Assembly: GCA_021613375.1 (NCBI GenBank)
Contig: CM038704.1
Coordinates: 36,578,162 to 36,642,161, forward strand
Direction of reading: 5' to 3'
Source: Megaleporinus macrocephalus
Lineage: Eukaryota > Chordata > Actinopteri > Characiformes > Anostomidae
DNA length: 64,000 bases
Position 1 is the stretch's first letter; each line of letters begins with the position of its first letter. Below are positions 1 through 11,812 of the stretch, piece after piece. Both the position numbers and the translations under genes were made by a program. The notes beneath the pieces were generated by a model. The model was not told the DNA's origin and searched no databases. It saw nothing but the letters and a program-made list of their open reading frames with translations.

Positions 1-407
1 TCTTACTACTTGTAAAATGTGTGGTTCCATTAAAAGTAAAGTATATTTTTTCATCTCCTGTTATCATTTTGGAGAAATTTGTTTTTTCCCCACAGCAGCG
101 AAATGTTAGTTACTGTGCAAAAACACATGTGCAGGATCTCAAACAGCCTAAACTTTAAATCCCTTTCCAAAAAAAAAAAAAACATACATCGTCAATAAGT
201 ACAGACAAGTCTAAGTTGTAAATGAAGAAACCTAAACAGGTCAATATACTGTTCAGCTAACATAAAACCAACATCATAAAATGATGTCAACAATAATATA
301 ACCCATGTAATGCATGCTAGTATTGTATTGCAGTATATTACTTTTTGTGTTTTATACTGCCAAAAGCTATTTCTAGCTACATAGAACACCATAATATCCA
401 GAATGGT

Positions 408-648
408 CTATCGTCATTGTCCAAAAAAAATACACCAAATATCTCCAAAAAGACAACTTTACAAGAGAGGGCAAAAACTGTCTTGACTTTTAAGTAAATA
501 AATGGAACCAGAATTTTTTTCAAGATCTTATGGAGCATTTCTATTGGTATAAGTTTTCACACAACGTAAAGGTCAGTGTCGTGTTCGAATTATGTAGAAA
601 AGTGAAAATCAACAAAAATGGAGTGGAGATGCTTGGACAGCAATAATA
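408..648. mobile_element. TIR-bearing MITE, family A, copy 1
   Basis: The left end (CATTGTCC...ATATCTCCAAAA) and right end (GGAGATGC..GGACAGCAAT) are imperfect inverted repeats of each other. The internal sequence (AATGGAACCAGA, TTTCTATTGGT) matches copies near 44.7 and 45.1 kb. It has no coding capacity, and the superfamily was not identified. Confidence 0.55.
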
Positions 649-1800
649 TGCTAAGCTTGGAGCAATTTATAACTTGTCAGTTTCAGTTTCTGAAGATTTT
701 GGGGAGCACGGATATTTGGCTATCATGACGGTAGCAAGAGTTAAGAGGTGCCTGAATAATAATACATAAAATAAAAGAAAACAGTAGGAAAGAAAAGATA
801 CATGTAAAATTTGTAACAGTGGAGTCAATTAGCTCAGATCATCAGTCGATATTCTTATCAATCGTCTTGAGCTCTGTTTTTTTTGTACTATCATGAAGAA
901 AACTGTGGTGGAAGTTTTATATATGATTGTTTTTTTGTTTTGCAGTTGTTTTATTGTTTAGGAAAGCATTGCATGATTATCGTGTGAGGTAATGTTTTTT
1001 TTTTTTTTTTTTAAGTGTGAAAATATTTTGTAATCTAGTGTTTTCTCGACCCCTCACTCTGCAGTGGGGTCAGAGGTCCATATGGCCACCACAACTCTGC
1101 ATGGTCAAAACATGATTCTGATAAAGCAGGTCACGGATTGCACAGACTTTGAGGAAGACCTATATAATGGGGAGTTGTCATTGATCAAACGAGATTGAGC
1201 TGATATGCTTTTTTAGCTCTCTCACTGGAGAAACTTTGCAGATTAAAACCATGTTCTTCATTTCTAAGGCTTTTGGTTTGGTGATTTATTCAGTATTTAA
1301 AAATATTTCATCAACAAAACGGTAAGCTAGTGAAGTTTCTCCACTAGGAAAAGAGTTTGCTGAGGGCTGAGTGAGACCGTATGGACTCTATTCATGCTAT
1401 TGATGCTTCGCTGGTTTCCAGCTTATGGAGGTGAACGCATAGTAACGCTGCTGTATATCAAATTTACATGTGATGCAGTTCTGGCATGAAAAGACCCCAT
1501 TTGCAGTCTGAAGCTTCTCTATGTTTCTTCCACTTTGGGTCTGTGTTGTTGGTGTTTAAGTTACAGTCTTTGTTGATTTTGGATCAAATTTGTACCTCTA
1601 ATGCACAGCGGCCAACATACACCCTCGCCCCAACCCCCCAGTTCTACTTAAAGGAGGAGGTGAATCCCCTAAAGCTCCCTGTCAATTTGAGCCCTGCTTT
1701 AGAATATGGCACATGTAAAGTTCAGTGAGAATTCATTCCCAATAATTTACATAACAAGGTGCTTATTGTGTATTATTAAAACTAAAAACAAACAAATCAC
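649..1800. other. Intergenic DNA downstream of MS4A gene 1
   Basis: AT-rich with poly-T runs (for example 995-1011). A short ORF at 1,082-1,198 (+) starts MATTTLHGQ after a good pyrimidine tract and CAG, faintly like an MS4A first exon, but it has no supporting exons. A 12-base match to GTTTCTCCA occurs in opposite orientations near 1,220 and 1,340. No convincing gene was found. Confidence 0.4.
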
Positions 1801-1818
1801 TAATAATTAAAAAGGGAA

Positions 1819-4800
1819 TCAATCACAGACCATAATATCATCGCTGCAGGAGGCTTTGCAGATGAATGCAGAAGTGCAGATGGAGATGATGAACTCCAGC
1901 ACAGAGAAAACCAGCAGCACCCCACTGATTCCACGTGACTGGCCCTGGAAAAAAACAACCATCTGATAACTACAGAAAAGAGGTTACATTACACTTTGGT
2001 TAAGGTTGAGGTTGATAACCACATGCCTCAAGAAAAGTTATTAAGTGAACAAACATTCTCATACAAAACAATGCGCCAAGCCTAAAATACAGATGTGGGG
2101 TTTTGGACTGACTGGTTAAGATTTAAACTCTACTGACAATATTTGATCTTGCATTAAACACAAAGTAACTTGGCAGTGTTTTTAATTTCATTTTATTTGA
2201 AGCTGTCAGTGCTGACTCGAATGATACTGACTCACAAAACATTAACATTTAAAGAAATTGATGAGAAAAGCTCTTCCACACTAACGTACTGCATCTACTT
2301 CTTTTAAACCTCAACATCAGTGTGAAGGAAATGCAGAGATTTGTTTCTAAACACATTATGTTACACACTACAGGTGGAAATAATTGCAGAATCCTTTAAA
2401 AAGACTGTGAACTATGTAGGACTGAATTGTTGAGTTAGACCATTGAAATGTTTTTGGGGCAGGTCTGAAATCATGGCTCAATGATGCACTGCAGCCTTAT
2501 TTAACATGACCTCTCCCCTAATACTATGATGCTTTGAACACTAGAGAGCAGTAGAGTCAGCTAGGACAGTGCAAAGCAGCTACACTTCATGCTGGGAGTC
2601 CCATGGCTACTTCACTTTGTTCACTTCAGCTAAGCTACTGCCTCTATCAGCCACACTTTGAATACCCAAGCCTATGTGACTCAAAGACCATGCAAGATAA
2701 GTGCACTGTGTCTCCACATGATACGTTAGTCAGTATGGCCGTTTATGTGTCAGGGCTAACAGGCTACAGGCTACAGCAGGGGTATTTAATTAGAATTTAG
2801 TACGGTCCAGTTGGTGGAAATGTCTTCAGGCCAAGGTCCGGACCATCATCATTTCTAACGTGCGTTATAACTTCAAATAAATGTTTTTTCCTCTCTTTAT
2901 AAAAAAACAATGCTTTTTTTTTAAAAGTGAGAAAAAGTAAATAAAATATGCGTCTTCTTCTTAACATTTAACCGTTTATCTCCCTCTTGTATTCTTCTCT
3001 CAGACTTCTCTTGTTCAGTCAGCGAAGTAAGCTCTTGGTTGTCCAGGACTTTAAACCTGGGCTGAAATGTTGTCAGGTCCATTCTCACACACATAAGAGA
3101 TATATGTGGCTATTTTTTAATTCGCCACGGTCTCGGAACATATAAGACATCTGCACAGATCTGATTGGCTGAGAAGCGTGTTTGGTGATCTTACAACGCA
3201 CACAATTGGTCTGTGAGTTTACTGTGCCACAAAGCCCGTATACCGTAAAGGCAAGAAACATTCCTCAGCTTAAAATAAACACTGTCAAAACACTGTTTGT
3301 GTCCGCATTGGACAACATCTGGGTCTGGACCCGGACGGCGGTCCGCCTATTAGTGACCGCTGGGCTACAGGTTAAGTTATGCTAACCACGCTTCCATATA
3401 CGGGAGAAAAAACACTATTATTCTGTTTCTGAATTGGATTCTGGCTCAAACACGTATTGCTATCCTGGTACCTCCAAGATGCAAAATGTAAATATATATA
3501 AAATAAATATTTTCAAAATGAAATAGAGAAGAAGGTGAATTCCTTCCTGGGGTATAATCTAATAAATACCTTGCTAATTTTCCAATGTTTTAGTAACTTT
3601 GTAAGGTGCTTGATTTTTGGCAAGCCGTTTGTTTTTCAGTGCATGCAGATTTGATAAAAATTGTCTAGATTTATTGTGTTTTATCCACAGTCCTTGTCAT
3701 GTCTTTCATAAACAAATATCCCTGCATAAACAGTCTGCATGGCAGAGAAATGCTTTCTCAGTGTCAAAGTAGGCAGCTGTGTGTGTATATTAAAGAAATA
3801 CAAACCAAAAACATGACACTAGCGCTACACAGACTGGAGGTTCCATCAGAATAGGTGTTGTAACATCTGGGATAATAAAAAGGTCCATACAAGTCAACAC
3901 ACAGCAGAATCATGGCTACTCCTGCCGACACAGCACTGAACACATTCATCACCAGGGAGCCTTTTACCTACATGAGAGGAGAAAAACAGAAGCGCATAAC
4001 AATGTTTATGGCAAAGCAAAACACATGATATCCATTATCTTCTGCTTTATCCCGTCGGTCGCCATCATGGTGAGGGGGGCTGGAGCCAATCCCAGCGTCA
4101 TTAAGCAAAGACAGGGCAAAGACACCATGGTCAGGTCGCCAGTCCATCGCATCACACTCTATGGGCAATTTAGAGTGACCGATCAACCTAACATGCATGT
4201 GTTTGGACTGTGGAAGGAAACCCACTCAAGCACAGGGAGAACATGCAAACTCCACACAGAACGGCCCAGACCAGGAATCAAACCCAGATCGTCTTGGTAA
4301 CCACTGGTGGTGGACACAGCGTCTGATCTACTTATACCAACCACCACCACCACCACCATGTCAGTGCTAAATAGAAGGAGTTGGAGGAGTTTAATCAAGT
4401 GTATGTACTGTTTGAAGGACCTCCACTCAGTGTAAGGTTGTTTTAGCATCTTTACATTATGTGAAGTCACTATTTTTCAAAAGCATGTTTCAAAAAACAA
4501 ATATTGAGACATATTTTGAGACAGCATGTCAGTGTCACTGCTGGGTCAAGACACCACTCAGAAATGCCCAGACAAGAGCAGCTCTGTGGTCATAAACTGA
4601 CCGCTGATGAAGGGCTAGTGGATATCCAACTCAAGCCATGCATCAACATTTGGGAAATTTAGTACGAGCATTTTTTATTAAAGTGGTCATAGAGTCTTAA
4701 CTTCTGATGGCAGCGAGCCAAATTACATTGTCTTTCCATATCTGATGAATATTATTAAAGATTCAGTTCTTACTTACCACACAGGGATGAGGTTCGTTGA

Positions 4801-5272
4801 TCGCAACAATAGACAGAGCACCAGCGGCAATATACTGGCATTAAAAAAATGAAAAGTTCTGTTTTAAAAATTATAAATGAAGATCACTATTTAAAACCAT
4901 GAGGAAATTAAAACAACATAAAGTGAACCTACGCTAAACGATCCCCAGAAGGTGACACCACTGAATACAGACGCTGTTTGAACGTACATGAGAGACACTA
5001 TTCCAATTAAGAATGTCATGATCCCAATCATTATCTGGACAGTCTGTGGAGAACAAGAGACAAACAAAGTACAAACAAAGTTGCCAGTGTAAATATTGAA
5101 GAAAGCTAAACAGGATTGTTCTCACCCCTAGTGCTTTCGGCTCTCCTTTCAGAAGTTGATTGACCTGGCCTTGAGTGGAGAGTCCATTTTGCTCCTTTCC
5201 AGCTGGTACCACATGGGTCACGATGGTAAAGCCGCTTTTTGTATTGTCAGAAGGTACAACACTGGAGGCCAT
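1819..5272 (-). CDS. MS4A gene 1: four-span membrane protein (CD20-like), 200 aa, 5 coding exons
   Basis: Spliced model read by eye: coding exons 5272-5126, 5043-4933, 4834-4778, 3967-3806 and 1944-1819 (TGA), all GT/AG and all phase 0, giving 49+37+19+54+41 = 200 residues. The start is MASSVVPSDN because an acceptor (TTTAG then T) lies directly upstream of this ATG; an in-frame Met three codons earlier would be intronic. Exon 1 ends KGEPKALG and exon 2 opens TVQIMIG, the teleost MS4A signature. Predicted helices: about 53-73, 78-98, 109-130 and 165-188. The loop between helices 3 and 4 holds Cys pairs (RCYNTYSDGTSSLC), as in CD20-type loops. The family forms oligomeric four-helix proteins at the plasma membrane linked to immune-cell signalling or chemosensing; the role of this copy is unknown. 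The exon 4 donor (TTG/GTTTGT) is the least certain junction, but it aligns with gene 2. Confidence 0.85.
2777..3362 (+). mobile_element. hAT-like non-autonomous element (MITE), 586 bp, with 8-bp TSD
   Basis: The element begins CAGGGGTATTTAATTAG and ends with the inverted counterpart (reverse complement CAGCGGTCACTAATAGG). It is flanked by a perfect 8-bp duplication GGCTACAG (2769-2776 and 3363-3370). CAG-starting inverted termini plus an 8-bp target duplication are hallmarks of the hAT superfamily. There is no transposase ORF. It sits in the last intron of MS4A gene 1. A reverse-oriented, truncated relative is at about 31,690-32,044. Confidence 0.85.
4025..4300 (+). repeat. Dispersed teleost repeat, copy 1
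   Basis: Contains the string families CCATTATCTTCTGCTTTATC, GGCTGGAGCCAATCCCAGC, GTCGCCAGTCCATCGC and GAGAACATGCAAACTCCAC, recognised from memory as a very common dispersed repeat of fish genomes. A second copy in the same orientation is at 60,625-60,820. It lies in intron 3 of MS4A gene 1. Short ORFs here are chance. Confidence 0.7.
4303..4650. repeat. Fragments of fold-back element family (see 62.6 kb)
   Basis: Segments such as GTCTGATCTACTTATACCA (4,320) and GTCAGTGTCACTGCTGG (4,529) with CCGCTGATGAAGGGCTAG (4,602) correspond to blocks of the element at 62,590-63,235. The copy is rearranged and diverged. Confidence 0.5.
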
Positions 5273-5609
5273 ACTAAACACAAGCTACTCTTATACTGTA
5301 CAATGTAAAAAAAGAAATGAAAACAGTGATTAGATTTTTTTTACCGGTATTACATCCAAAACAATACAGTAGCACCTGGTTTGACGTATTGCTTCATGAA
5401 TTGCCTTTTTATTATTTGAAATTTTAAGACTTGCAACATGTTGGAACAGTAGAGCAAAGTCACTGTTCCTTTTCACAACACTTACAAGGTGTTTAGGGAT
5501 TAAAGACTCGAAATGACGAAACGTTTCAGGTGTCATCTTGACCCTTTCTTGTAAACAAGTTTTGAGTAGGGACGCTTTAGAATGCACCTCACGTTTTCTA
5601 TTGGGACTT

Positions 5610-5870
5610 CTCTACTGTCCTGCGAGCCTTACAATGATCCAACCACTGCCATGTCAGTGTTTCTGCAGTGCTGAGAATCATCTACCACTTAAAAAATACC
5701 TGCTCTGTGGTGGTCCTGCTGGGTTCCTGGCCATTGAAGAACAGGGTATACAGAGAAACAAATGGACTACTGTCTGTAAGTGCAAAACTACAAAGAGCTC
5801 CTATATGCTGAGAGAAGCTAAAAAGATAGACAATGAGCGTACACATGTGTACACATATGTACACATCTAC
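5610..5870. repeat. Fragment of fold-back element family, intron 1 of MS4A gene 1
   Basis: Matches one arm of the element at 62,590-63,235 (ATACCTGCTCTGTGGTGG, CATTGAAGAACAGGG, GACTACTGTCTGTAAGTG). Confidence 0.6.
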
Positions 5871-7189
5871 AAAATGTTGTGGTTAACCTGTGTCGGGTAA
5901 CACTGTGACATTACAGTGGAACAATTGATCTTTGAGAAAGTAGAACAGAAAACCACAACCTCACACAAGAGATGTGGGCATGAAGCTCGCTTTTTAGGGC
6001 TCAAGGAGGACAAACAGTCTGTGTAGAACCTTCACATAAACTTCAAAAAGCATTTTCACACTCATACACCTCATTTACAAACATGATTCTTTAGATAGAA
6101 ATCTACTGAAATGTTCTTCTTTCGGCTCATCTGTAACAAAGAACTGTTAATATTTAATAATCTAAGAAAAGATTCAACAATATGTATATTTCACACCTTG
6201 CTTCCTCTATTCTGTCCTTCCCCTCTTCCCTCCTTCCTTCTATCAATAAAGAAAAGGCACTAAAGGCACTAAAAGACACTAAAGCAGTGGTCAGCAACTT
6301 GCCTCCTAGGCATTAGTTTTCCTGGGTGTTTAGCAGGGCTGGTGACCACAGCACTGCGTTTCATCTGCATTTCCAATAGTGTGATTTACAAAAGTAATGT
6401 GAGCAGTTTGATGGCCGATGCTATTGGTCAGAATACATGCTCTTCAGCACTTTTTATGTTTTTATAACCACTTCAGTGGAGTAAACAGTGATTCAGAGTG
6501 GTTCGGTGCAAAATGTTCTTTACAGTGGTGGTGATAGTAACCAGGGAGGTCACCATGTCTACAACACAAATATAGACATTTTATTTAAACTACCAGAGAA
6601 TGTACATGTGTATTCCAGATGTTTTTTAATGGAAGGTTGATGATGGTAAAATAGTCATAAATAAAAAAGTCAGAAATAATATGTTTTTGGGGACCGTTTT
6701 ACCTCTGCATGTATCCCTCCACCATGAATAGATTCAAACAAATGGGTTAACAAGGTGTTTTAGACCACAAACCCGGTATAAAACAATGTGACAGACATCA
6801 GGCAGCAAATTTATAACCATTTCATGGAATAACTGGCTGTGAGAAAGCTTTTAAAAGTGCACAACTGATTCCTATCACCACCACTGTGAAGAATTCTGTC
6901 TATGTTTTTCTAGAACAGAGTAATTTAACAGCAAATTGTTTAGATAAAGTAAAAAGGCTAGCTGTACATATAGACATAGGTAGAATTTTACATGCGTCAG
7001 GACAAATGACATTTCATTGGTTTTCTAAGTGTAAATACATATACACAAAACTTTTTCCAATGTGTTAAACTCAGCAAAAATACAGTTTGTTCTCTGGGGA
7101 AGTGCTTATGTTCATCAGTTTTAGGAAAAAATAACATGCACATCCAGAAAAAAACAATGAAAAAGAGGAGAAAGTAAACAAATATCTAC

Positions 7190-7265
7190 CTGTAAACTGT
7201 TCTTGCACTCTCTTTACGCTGTTTGTTCACTGTTCTACATTTGCAGGAAGTGACTGGAGGTTTTT
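7190..7265 (-). other. Putative 5' non-coding exon 1 of MS4A gene 1
   Basis: Minus-strand sequence ending TTTACAG before a GTAGAT donor, with the last exon base at 7190. It aligns with the leader regions at 14,753 and 32,322: all share an AACCTCCAGT/CACTTCCTGC-like core 50-80 bp upstream of the donor. The 5' end is not determinable, and no clean TATA box is seen (an A-rich stretch replaces it). Confidence 0.45.
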
Positions 7266-7699
7266 GAGACCAGTTGTGATAGCGCTGTTTTTTTTGTGTG
7301 GCTGAATTCTACTTAACACTGACCTAACCATGCAGTAACTTTCTGTGGTCATTTGCGTATGTGCTAGCTTTATTTTTTATATTTCTTTTTTTTATTTCTT
7401 TTTTTGTTAACAAATAAATAATTAACAAATAAAAAAAAGAAACCCCTGTCTCTGTATTGAATTGAATTTAAGATAAAAAAATATATAACTGGGTACTTAA
7501 AATTTTGTGGCGGTACCTGCATATTTATGTTTAATGTATTTTCATTGGAATTGCTTGTACATATTTGACTATTCTAAAGGTAGCTTAATGATAAGAGAGG
7601 GTGTACACAACACTGGTACATTTGAGTTCTGAGTATCACTGTGCTGCACTTTTCTCCACCCCAGCACACCTGTTCCAGCTCTACAGGTAATAACCTTAA

Positions 7700-10265
7700 T
7701 CTCTACATAAGTTTACATTACTTGGTCCAGGATGAGCTTACACTGACTTGGTCCAGGATCTGTTTGTTGGTTTTGTTTGCTGTCCAAGGTCCCTGGAGTT
7801 CAAAAGAAACTCCTTTTTCTGTGTGGCTTGTTAACAGTTTCAAGTCCATAATGAACCACAGAGAAGATCACAGCCTCATCTTTGTAGAAACAAATCTTTA
7901 CATTTGAAGATCTTTTCAAGCTCTTTCATCCTTGTTCTGATGAGTGCCAACCTGTGTCATATTACATGACTGCTGGATTCTTTGTTGTTAATAGTAAGTA
8001 GGCAAAAGCTGTCCAGCATTTCCACATCATCTCTCTTTCCCATCTTTTCACTCTTCTTCTTCTTTTATCTTCTTTATAAATGCTTTCAGGTCTTACAGAT
8101 TTTCTGTTACAAGTGCTGTATCATCCACATATCAAAGTTTATTGATGTTTCTTCCACCAATCCTGAACCCTTGGTCATCTTCCTCCAGTACTGCTTTTCA
8201 TTATATGTCCTGCATACAGCTTGAACAGGTATGGGGATAGTAAACAGCCTTGTCTAACACCTTGGCAAATATGGATCAGTCTTTTTGTCCATTGACCATC
8301 CTGACCATAGCTAGTTTATAAGCATAATGATTCCTCATTAGAACAATGAGATGCTCTTATATGACCATTTTCCTAAGGACAGTTCATTTTGCAGGGTCCA
8401 TACACTTGAAGGCTTTGCTGTAGTCAGTGAAACTAGTTGACTTTTTTATTGACAGTGATCCAGCACATTACTGCAATGATGTCTGTTGTTTCTCTGTCTT
8501 TTCCAAATACTGCTTCCACATCTGCCGTTTCTTTTTCAATGTAAGGCCTCTAGTCTCAGTTGGATGATCTTAGGCATAATTGTACTGGTGTGTGATATCA
8601 GACAAATTGTGCAATAGTTGGCATGCTCTTTCTTGTCTCCTTTCTTTGGTATTGGCACCTCTTCCAATCTGTCAGCCATTAAACTGTTTTCCATTTTTGT
8701 TGTTTTGTTGTTTTTTTCCATGTTTATTGTTCCTTTGCCTTTTTCTAAATCCTGTATCCATGTCTGTCTTTTTAGTGTAAGGCTTCATTCTGAATTGAAT
8801 GATCTCATACATCATGAATGATTTCAGGAAAACTTTTTCCTTTCTTTGGTTCTGTGATGCTTCCAATCTGTTGGCCTTTGAGCCGTTTATGAGAGTTTTC
8901 CATTTTTGTTGGCATAATGTGGTCAGTACCAAATCATCTTATATATATTTAATATGTATAAATATTTTTCATCATCAGATACGCAGAATAAAGTTTGACA
9001 TCAACAAAAGTGTCTTTTTTCGTAAAGGCCTTTCATCTCTTTTTGATTTTTGTTTAGATTCTAAAAACAATCCTCATTTTTCCATATTTATTACCCTTTT
9101 CATCTACATAGTTATTTTAGTATTAGTTGTTGTTTTTTTTTTTTTTAGTTTAATTCATGGGTTATTTTTGCTCTAAAAGATCTTTGTTCTTCTTTATTTT
9201 TGGCATTTCTTCTCTTTTGTGCAGTCTCCATCTGTGTCATCAGACATTCACTTTGATTTGTTTTTTCTCTGTTTCTGCTTTGATGGTCTCTTCGAGTTTT
9301 ATCCATAGCTCCTGCCAATTGTGTTCAACATTTGAATCAGATTCCTGATGTTTTCTTTGAAGAAAGGTAACATGTGCTTTTGGGAGTCTGAAGATTTTAC
9401 TCGTGCCAGCGCTTCAGGACATCTAGGAAGCATGAGGAAGCATGCTGGCAAAATTACAGCTGACCTCTCACTTCTCATCCTGAACATCACATCTTCCAGA
9501 CACTTCCCTCTGGCAGAAGACTCAGGACCATAAAAACCAGCACAACCAGACATGCTAACAGCTTTTTCCCCAGAGCTGTTACTCTGATTATCCATAGTGG
9601 TCACCCTGCACTTTAAATTCAAACTCATACTTGAACTGAATCTCACTGTATTACAGTAACTCCTTTGTAACATGATTCTATAAATAATAGGTCTTATAAT
9701 ATACGATTACTCAGACTCACTTATGTGTAGAATATCCGTACAAATACAAGCACATATACTCATATATCTCATTAGCAGCTTTCCTGGCTCATACATGTGT
9801 GCGTCATGAGTACAAAACCCTTGTATGTGTGACATAAACAATTGTGATTGTGATTGACATTTTTTTCCTTACTTGCTTGCATAGTACTTGTTCATGATCT
9901 GTTCCACAATCAACCCCAGGCCATGTCTTGCAATTAAAATGAAGCTGTTCCATCTCTTGTTGCAGTCAATTTGCTTTCTGTGATATACAAATGTCACTTT
10001 GTTTGCTAGAAAATTGTATTAGTAATAAAAAAGCCATCGTAGTCACAGCAGCTGATTAGCTGTTCTCCTGCTTCAATTCAGTTTTCAAGGCCATGTTGTT
10101 CAATGCTATTTCACTCCTTTCACTTCTGACATTAACATTCCAGTTTACGAACACTAGCAGTATTTCTTGTTTTCAGGTCTTGTCAATTTCAGATGGAAAT
10201 TTTTCATCATTGTTCATCACTTGTGTACTTTGTTGGAGCATAAACCCGGATGGCTGTATTGTTGA
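7700..10265 (-). mobile_element. Decayed RTE/BovB-like LINE (endonuclease and reverse transcriptase remnants), split by another LINE
   Basis: Minus-strand translation with frameshifts gives, from high to low coordinate, an AP-endonuclease remnant (NNTAIRVYAPT near 10.25 kb; EAGEQLIS near 10.06 kb), a linker (TLCQQKWKT near 8.9 kb) and RT blocks (VPIPKKGDKKEHANY near 8.65 kb; CQGVRQGCLLSPYLFKLYA near 8.2 kb). These match the craniofacial-development-protein-2-like / RTE-BovB family from memory. Multiple frameshifts and stops make it dead. The endonuclease and RT parts are separated by an opposite-strand LINE tail at 9,350-9,860. Short ORFs in this interval are scraps of it. Confidence 0.6.
9350..9860 (+). 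mobile_element. 3' end of a LINE nested inside the RTE-like element
   Basis: Plus-strand translation resembles a LINE ORF2 C-terminus (SGHLGSMRKHAGKITADLS, then FPLAEDSGP, then a C-terminal tract), followed by an AT-rich 3' UTR that ends in short tandem repeats (TGTGATTGTGATTG near 9,845). A 5'-truncated, opposite-strand insertion is the simplest reading. The left boundary is approximate. Confidence 0.5.
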
Positions 10266-10807
10266 ATAGTTGTGTATGAAATCGGAATCAAAATGTATGC
10301 AATAAACATCTTGTGAACATCATGTTGATAAATCATAGTGCATAATTAATATAGTACATAATAATGTATTTTTTAAAAAGTATTTATTATACTTTTATGA
10401 GTGCATTGCAATGCTTTACGAATGCATTCATAGATTTGTATAGACATTGATACTGACTTGGTAACAATAGAAGTGTAATTACCTACATTATGACATGGCA
10501 TCTGCATAGACAAGGCCAACCTTTCTAACATTGTTAGATGTTATTTTCTCAGATGTTGTGATCTTATTCAGTAGAAAAAAATACCATGAAAGAAAGAATT
10601 TTTTTTCCACGCACGATTCACTATTATCTGTTTAGAACTATAGATCACATTTTTCTTCTTTAAAATTTACAGAGACATCACATTTACTTTTACATGTAAA
10701 GTATGTAATCTAACAAAGCTAAAAAAATCCTTGTTAATTCCAGTAAACAGTAAAAAAAACAGTATTAAATATATTTTTTCAACAAAAATAATTGTTGCAC
10801 CTAAGTC

Positions 10808-11091
10808 TTCAAGTTTCTCATATGACTGGAAAGTTCTCCTTCCAGTTTTGGCACTGCTAACAACCAAACGTAGCTACAATGTCTCCCATGGCAGCAGTGA
10901 AAGGCACAGCCTATCACACTGGCCAAATGTGTTATGGGGTTCCAGTAGAGAACGTGATTAAACCCTTTCTGCACCTCTAGGTTAATGAGTTTTTTGGAGG
11001 GGATCAAATTATTGGTGGGGACAATTCAATAATCGCTGGATATTGGTGGGGAAACCTCACTTCCACGTCTATGCTAATTCTGCGTCCTTGG
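10808..11091 (-). mobile_element. Truncated copy of the hAT-like MITE found at 54,294-54,791
   Basis: The sequence is the reverse complement of the 54.3-54.8 kb element (CTCATATGACTGGAAAG; AACGTGATTAAACC; CTAATTCTGCGTCCTTG). The end at about 11,091 is the CAAGGAYGCAGA-type terminus; the other end is missing. It lies about 0.7 kb beyond the stop of MS4A gene 2. Confidence 0.65.
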
Positions 11092-11812
11092 CTCACACAC
11101 CACAGTTGCTGTTCTTACAATGGCGTCAGAGTCCAGTCTGAAAAGATGTCAGGGTCGATTTTTACAGTCCATGTTAGAAATGTTTTAGTTTTAGAATAAA
11201 ATCAGACTCAAACCAAACAGAAGGAAAAGAGAAAGAGATATTTATTTATACCAGTGCTGCTGGATATTTTGCTGGAAAAGTTTATGTGTAGCAGCTGTGG
11301 CTCACTGACCTAAACATCCCATTTTTGTTGCTAGTTTCACATTGTTTTGTATGAGTGCTTCTTTAAACTTTAGCTGAAATCTGGTAGTAAACAGAAATAC
11401 AATCAGAACTTAACAATAACAAATAAAGAATTAACCACACAAAAATGTGGGACTTATCCACAAATAATTCAAAACAAACAGACGTAACAGTTATAACTTA
11501 AAACATCACAATTCAATTTAGAACTTAACGCAAGACATTTATTTGAAATTGATAAACTTACAACCGAAATGAGAAAAATATCTCACTGATTTAGAACTTA
11601 ACAGTGAACAAAGTGGGACTGGAATGAGAGAAATGAATTCAGAAAATTTTCCTCTTTTATAATTTCCTGTAGAAGTTTAAACATGTTCTTCTAGATTGCG
11701 ACCTTCAGGACTGTAGAGGTGAATCGTGGCCTGTAACAGGGAGAACACCATTATGTCTTCAGATCACATATACATTTTGTGAGGGCTCACTTACAGGACA
11801 AAAGAAAAATTA
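11092..11812. other. 3' flank / probable 3' UTR of MS4A gene 2
   Basis: AT-rich and non-coding. A minus-strand AATAAA (11,241-11,246 read in reverse) could be the gene 2 polyadenylation signal, about 570 bp past the stop. A block at 11,291-11,335 (GCTGTGGCTCACTGACCTAA) resembles a motif repeated near MS4A promoters (see findings). Confidence 0.35.

Noticed and set aside
4025..4470. Overlapping 85-95 codon ORFs on both strands
   Set aside because: They lie in a dispersed teleost repeat and a CCA-rich patch inside an MS4A intron.
5273..5281. Upstream in-frame Met codons for genes 1 and 2 (MFS-, MIR-)
   Set aside because: An AG acceptor falls between these codons and the MASS- start in both genes, so they would be intronic in the spliced transcript. 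Usage from an unspliced transcript cannot be wholly excluded.
9299..9673. 124-codon minus-strand ORF as a gene
   Set aside because: It is antisense to a plus-strand LINE C-terminus and runs into the neighbouring LINE remnant.
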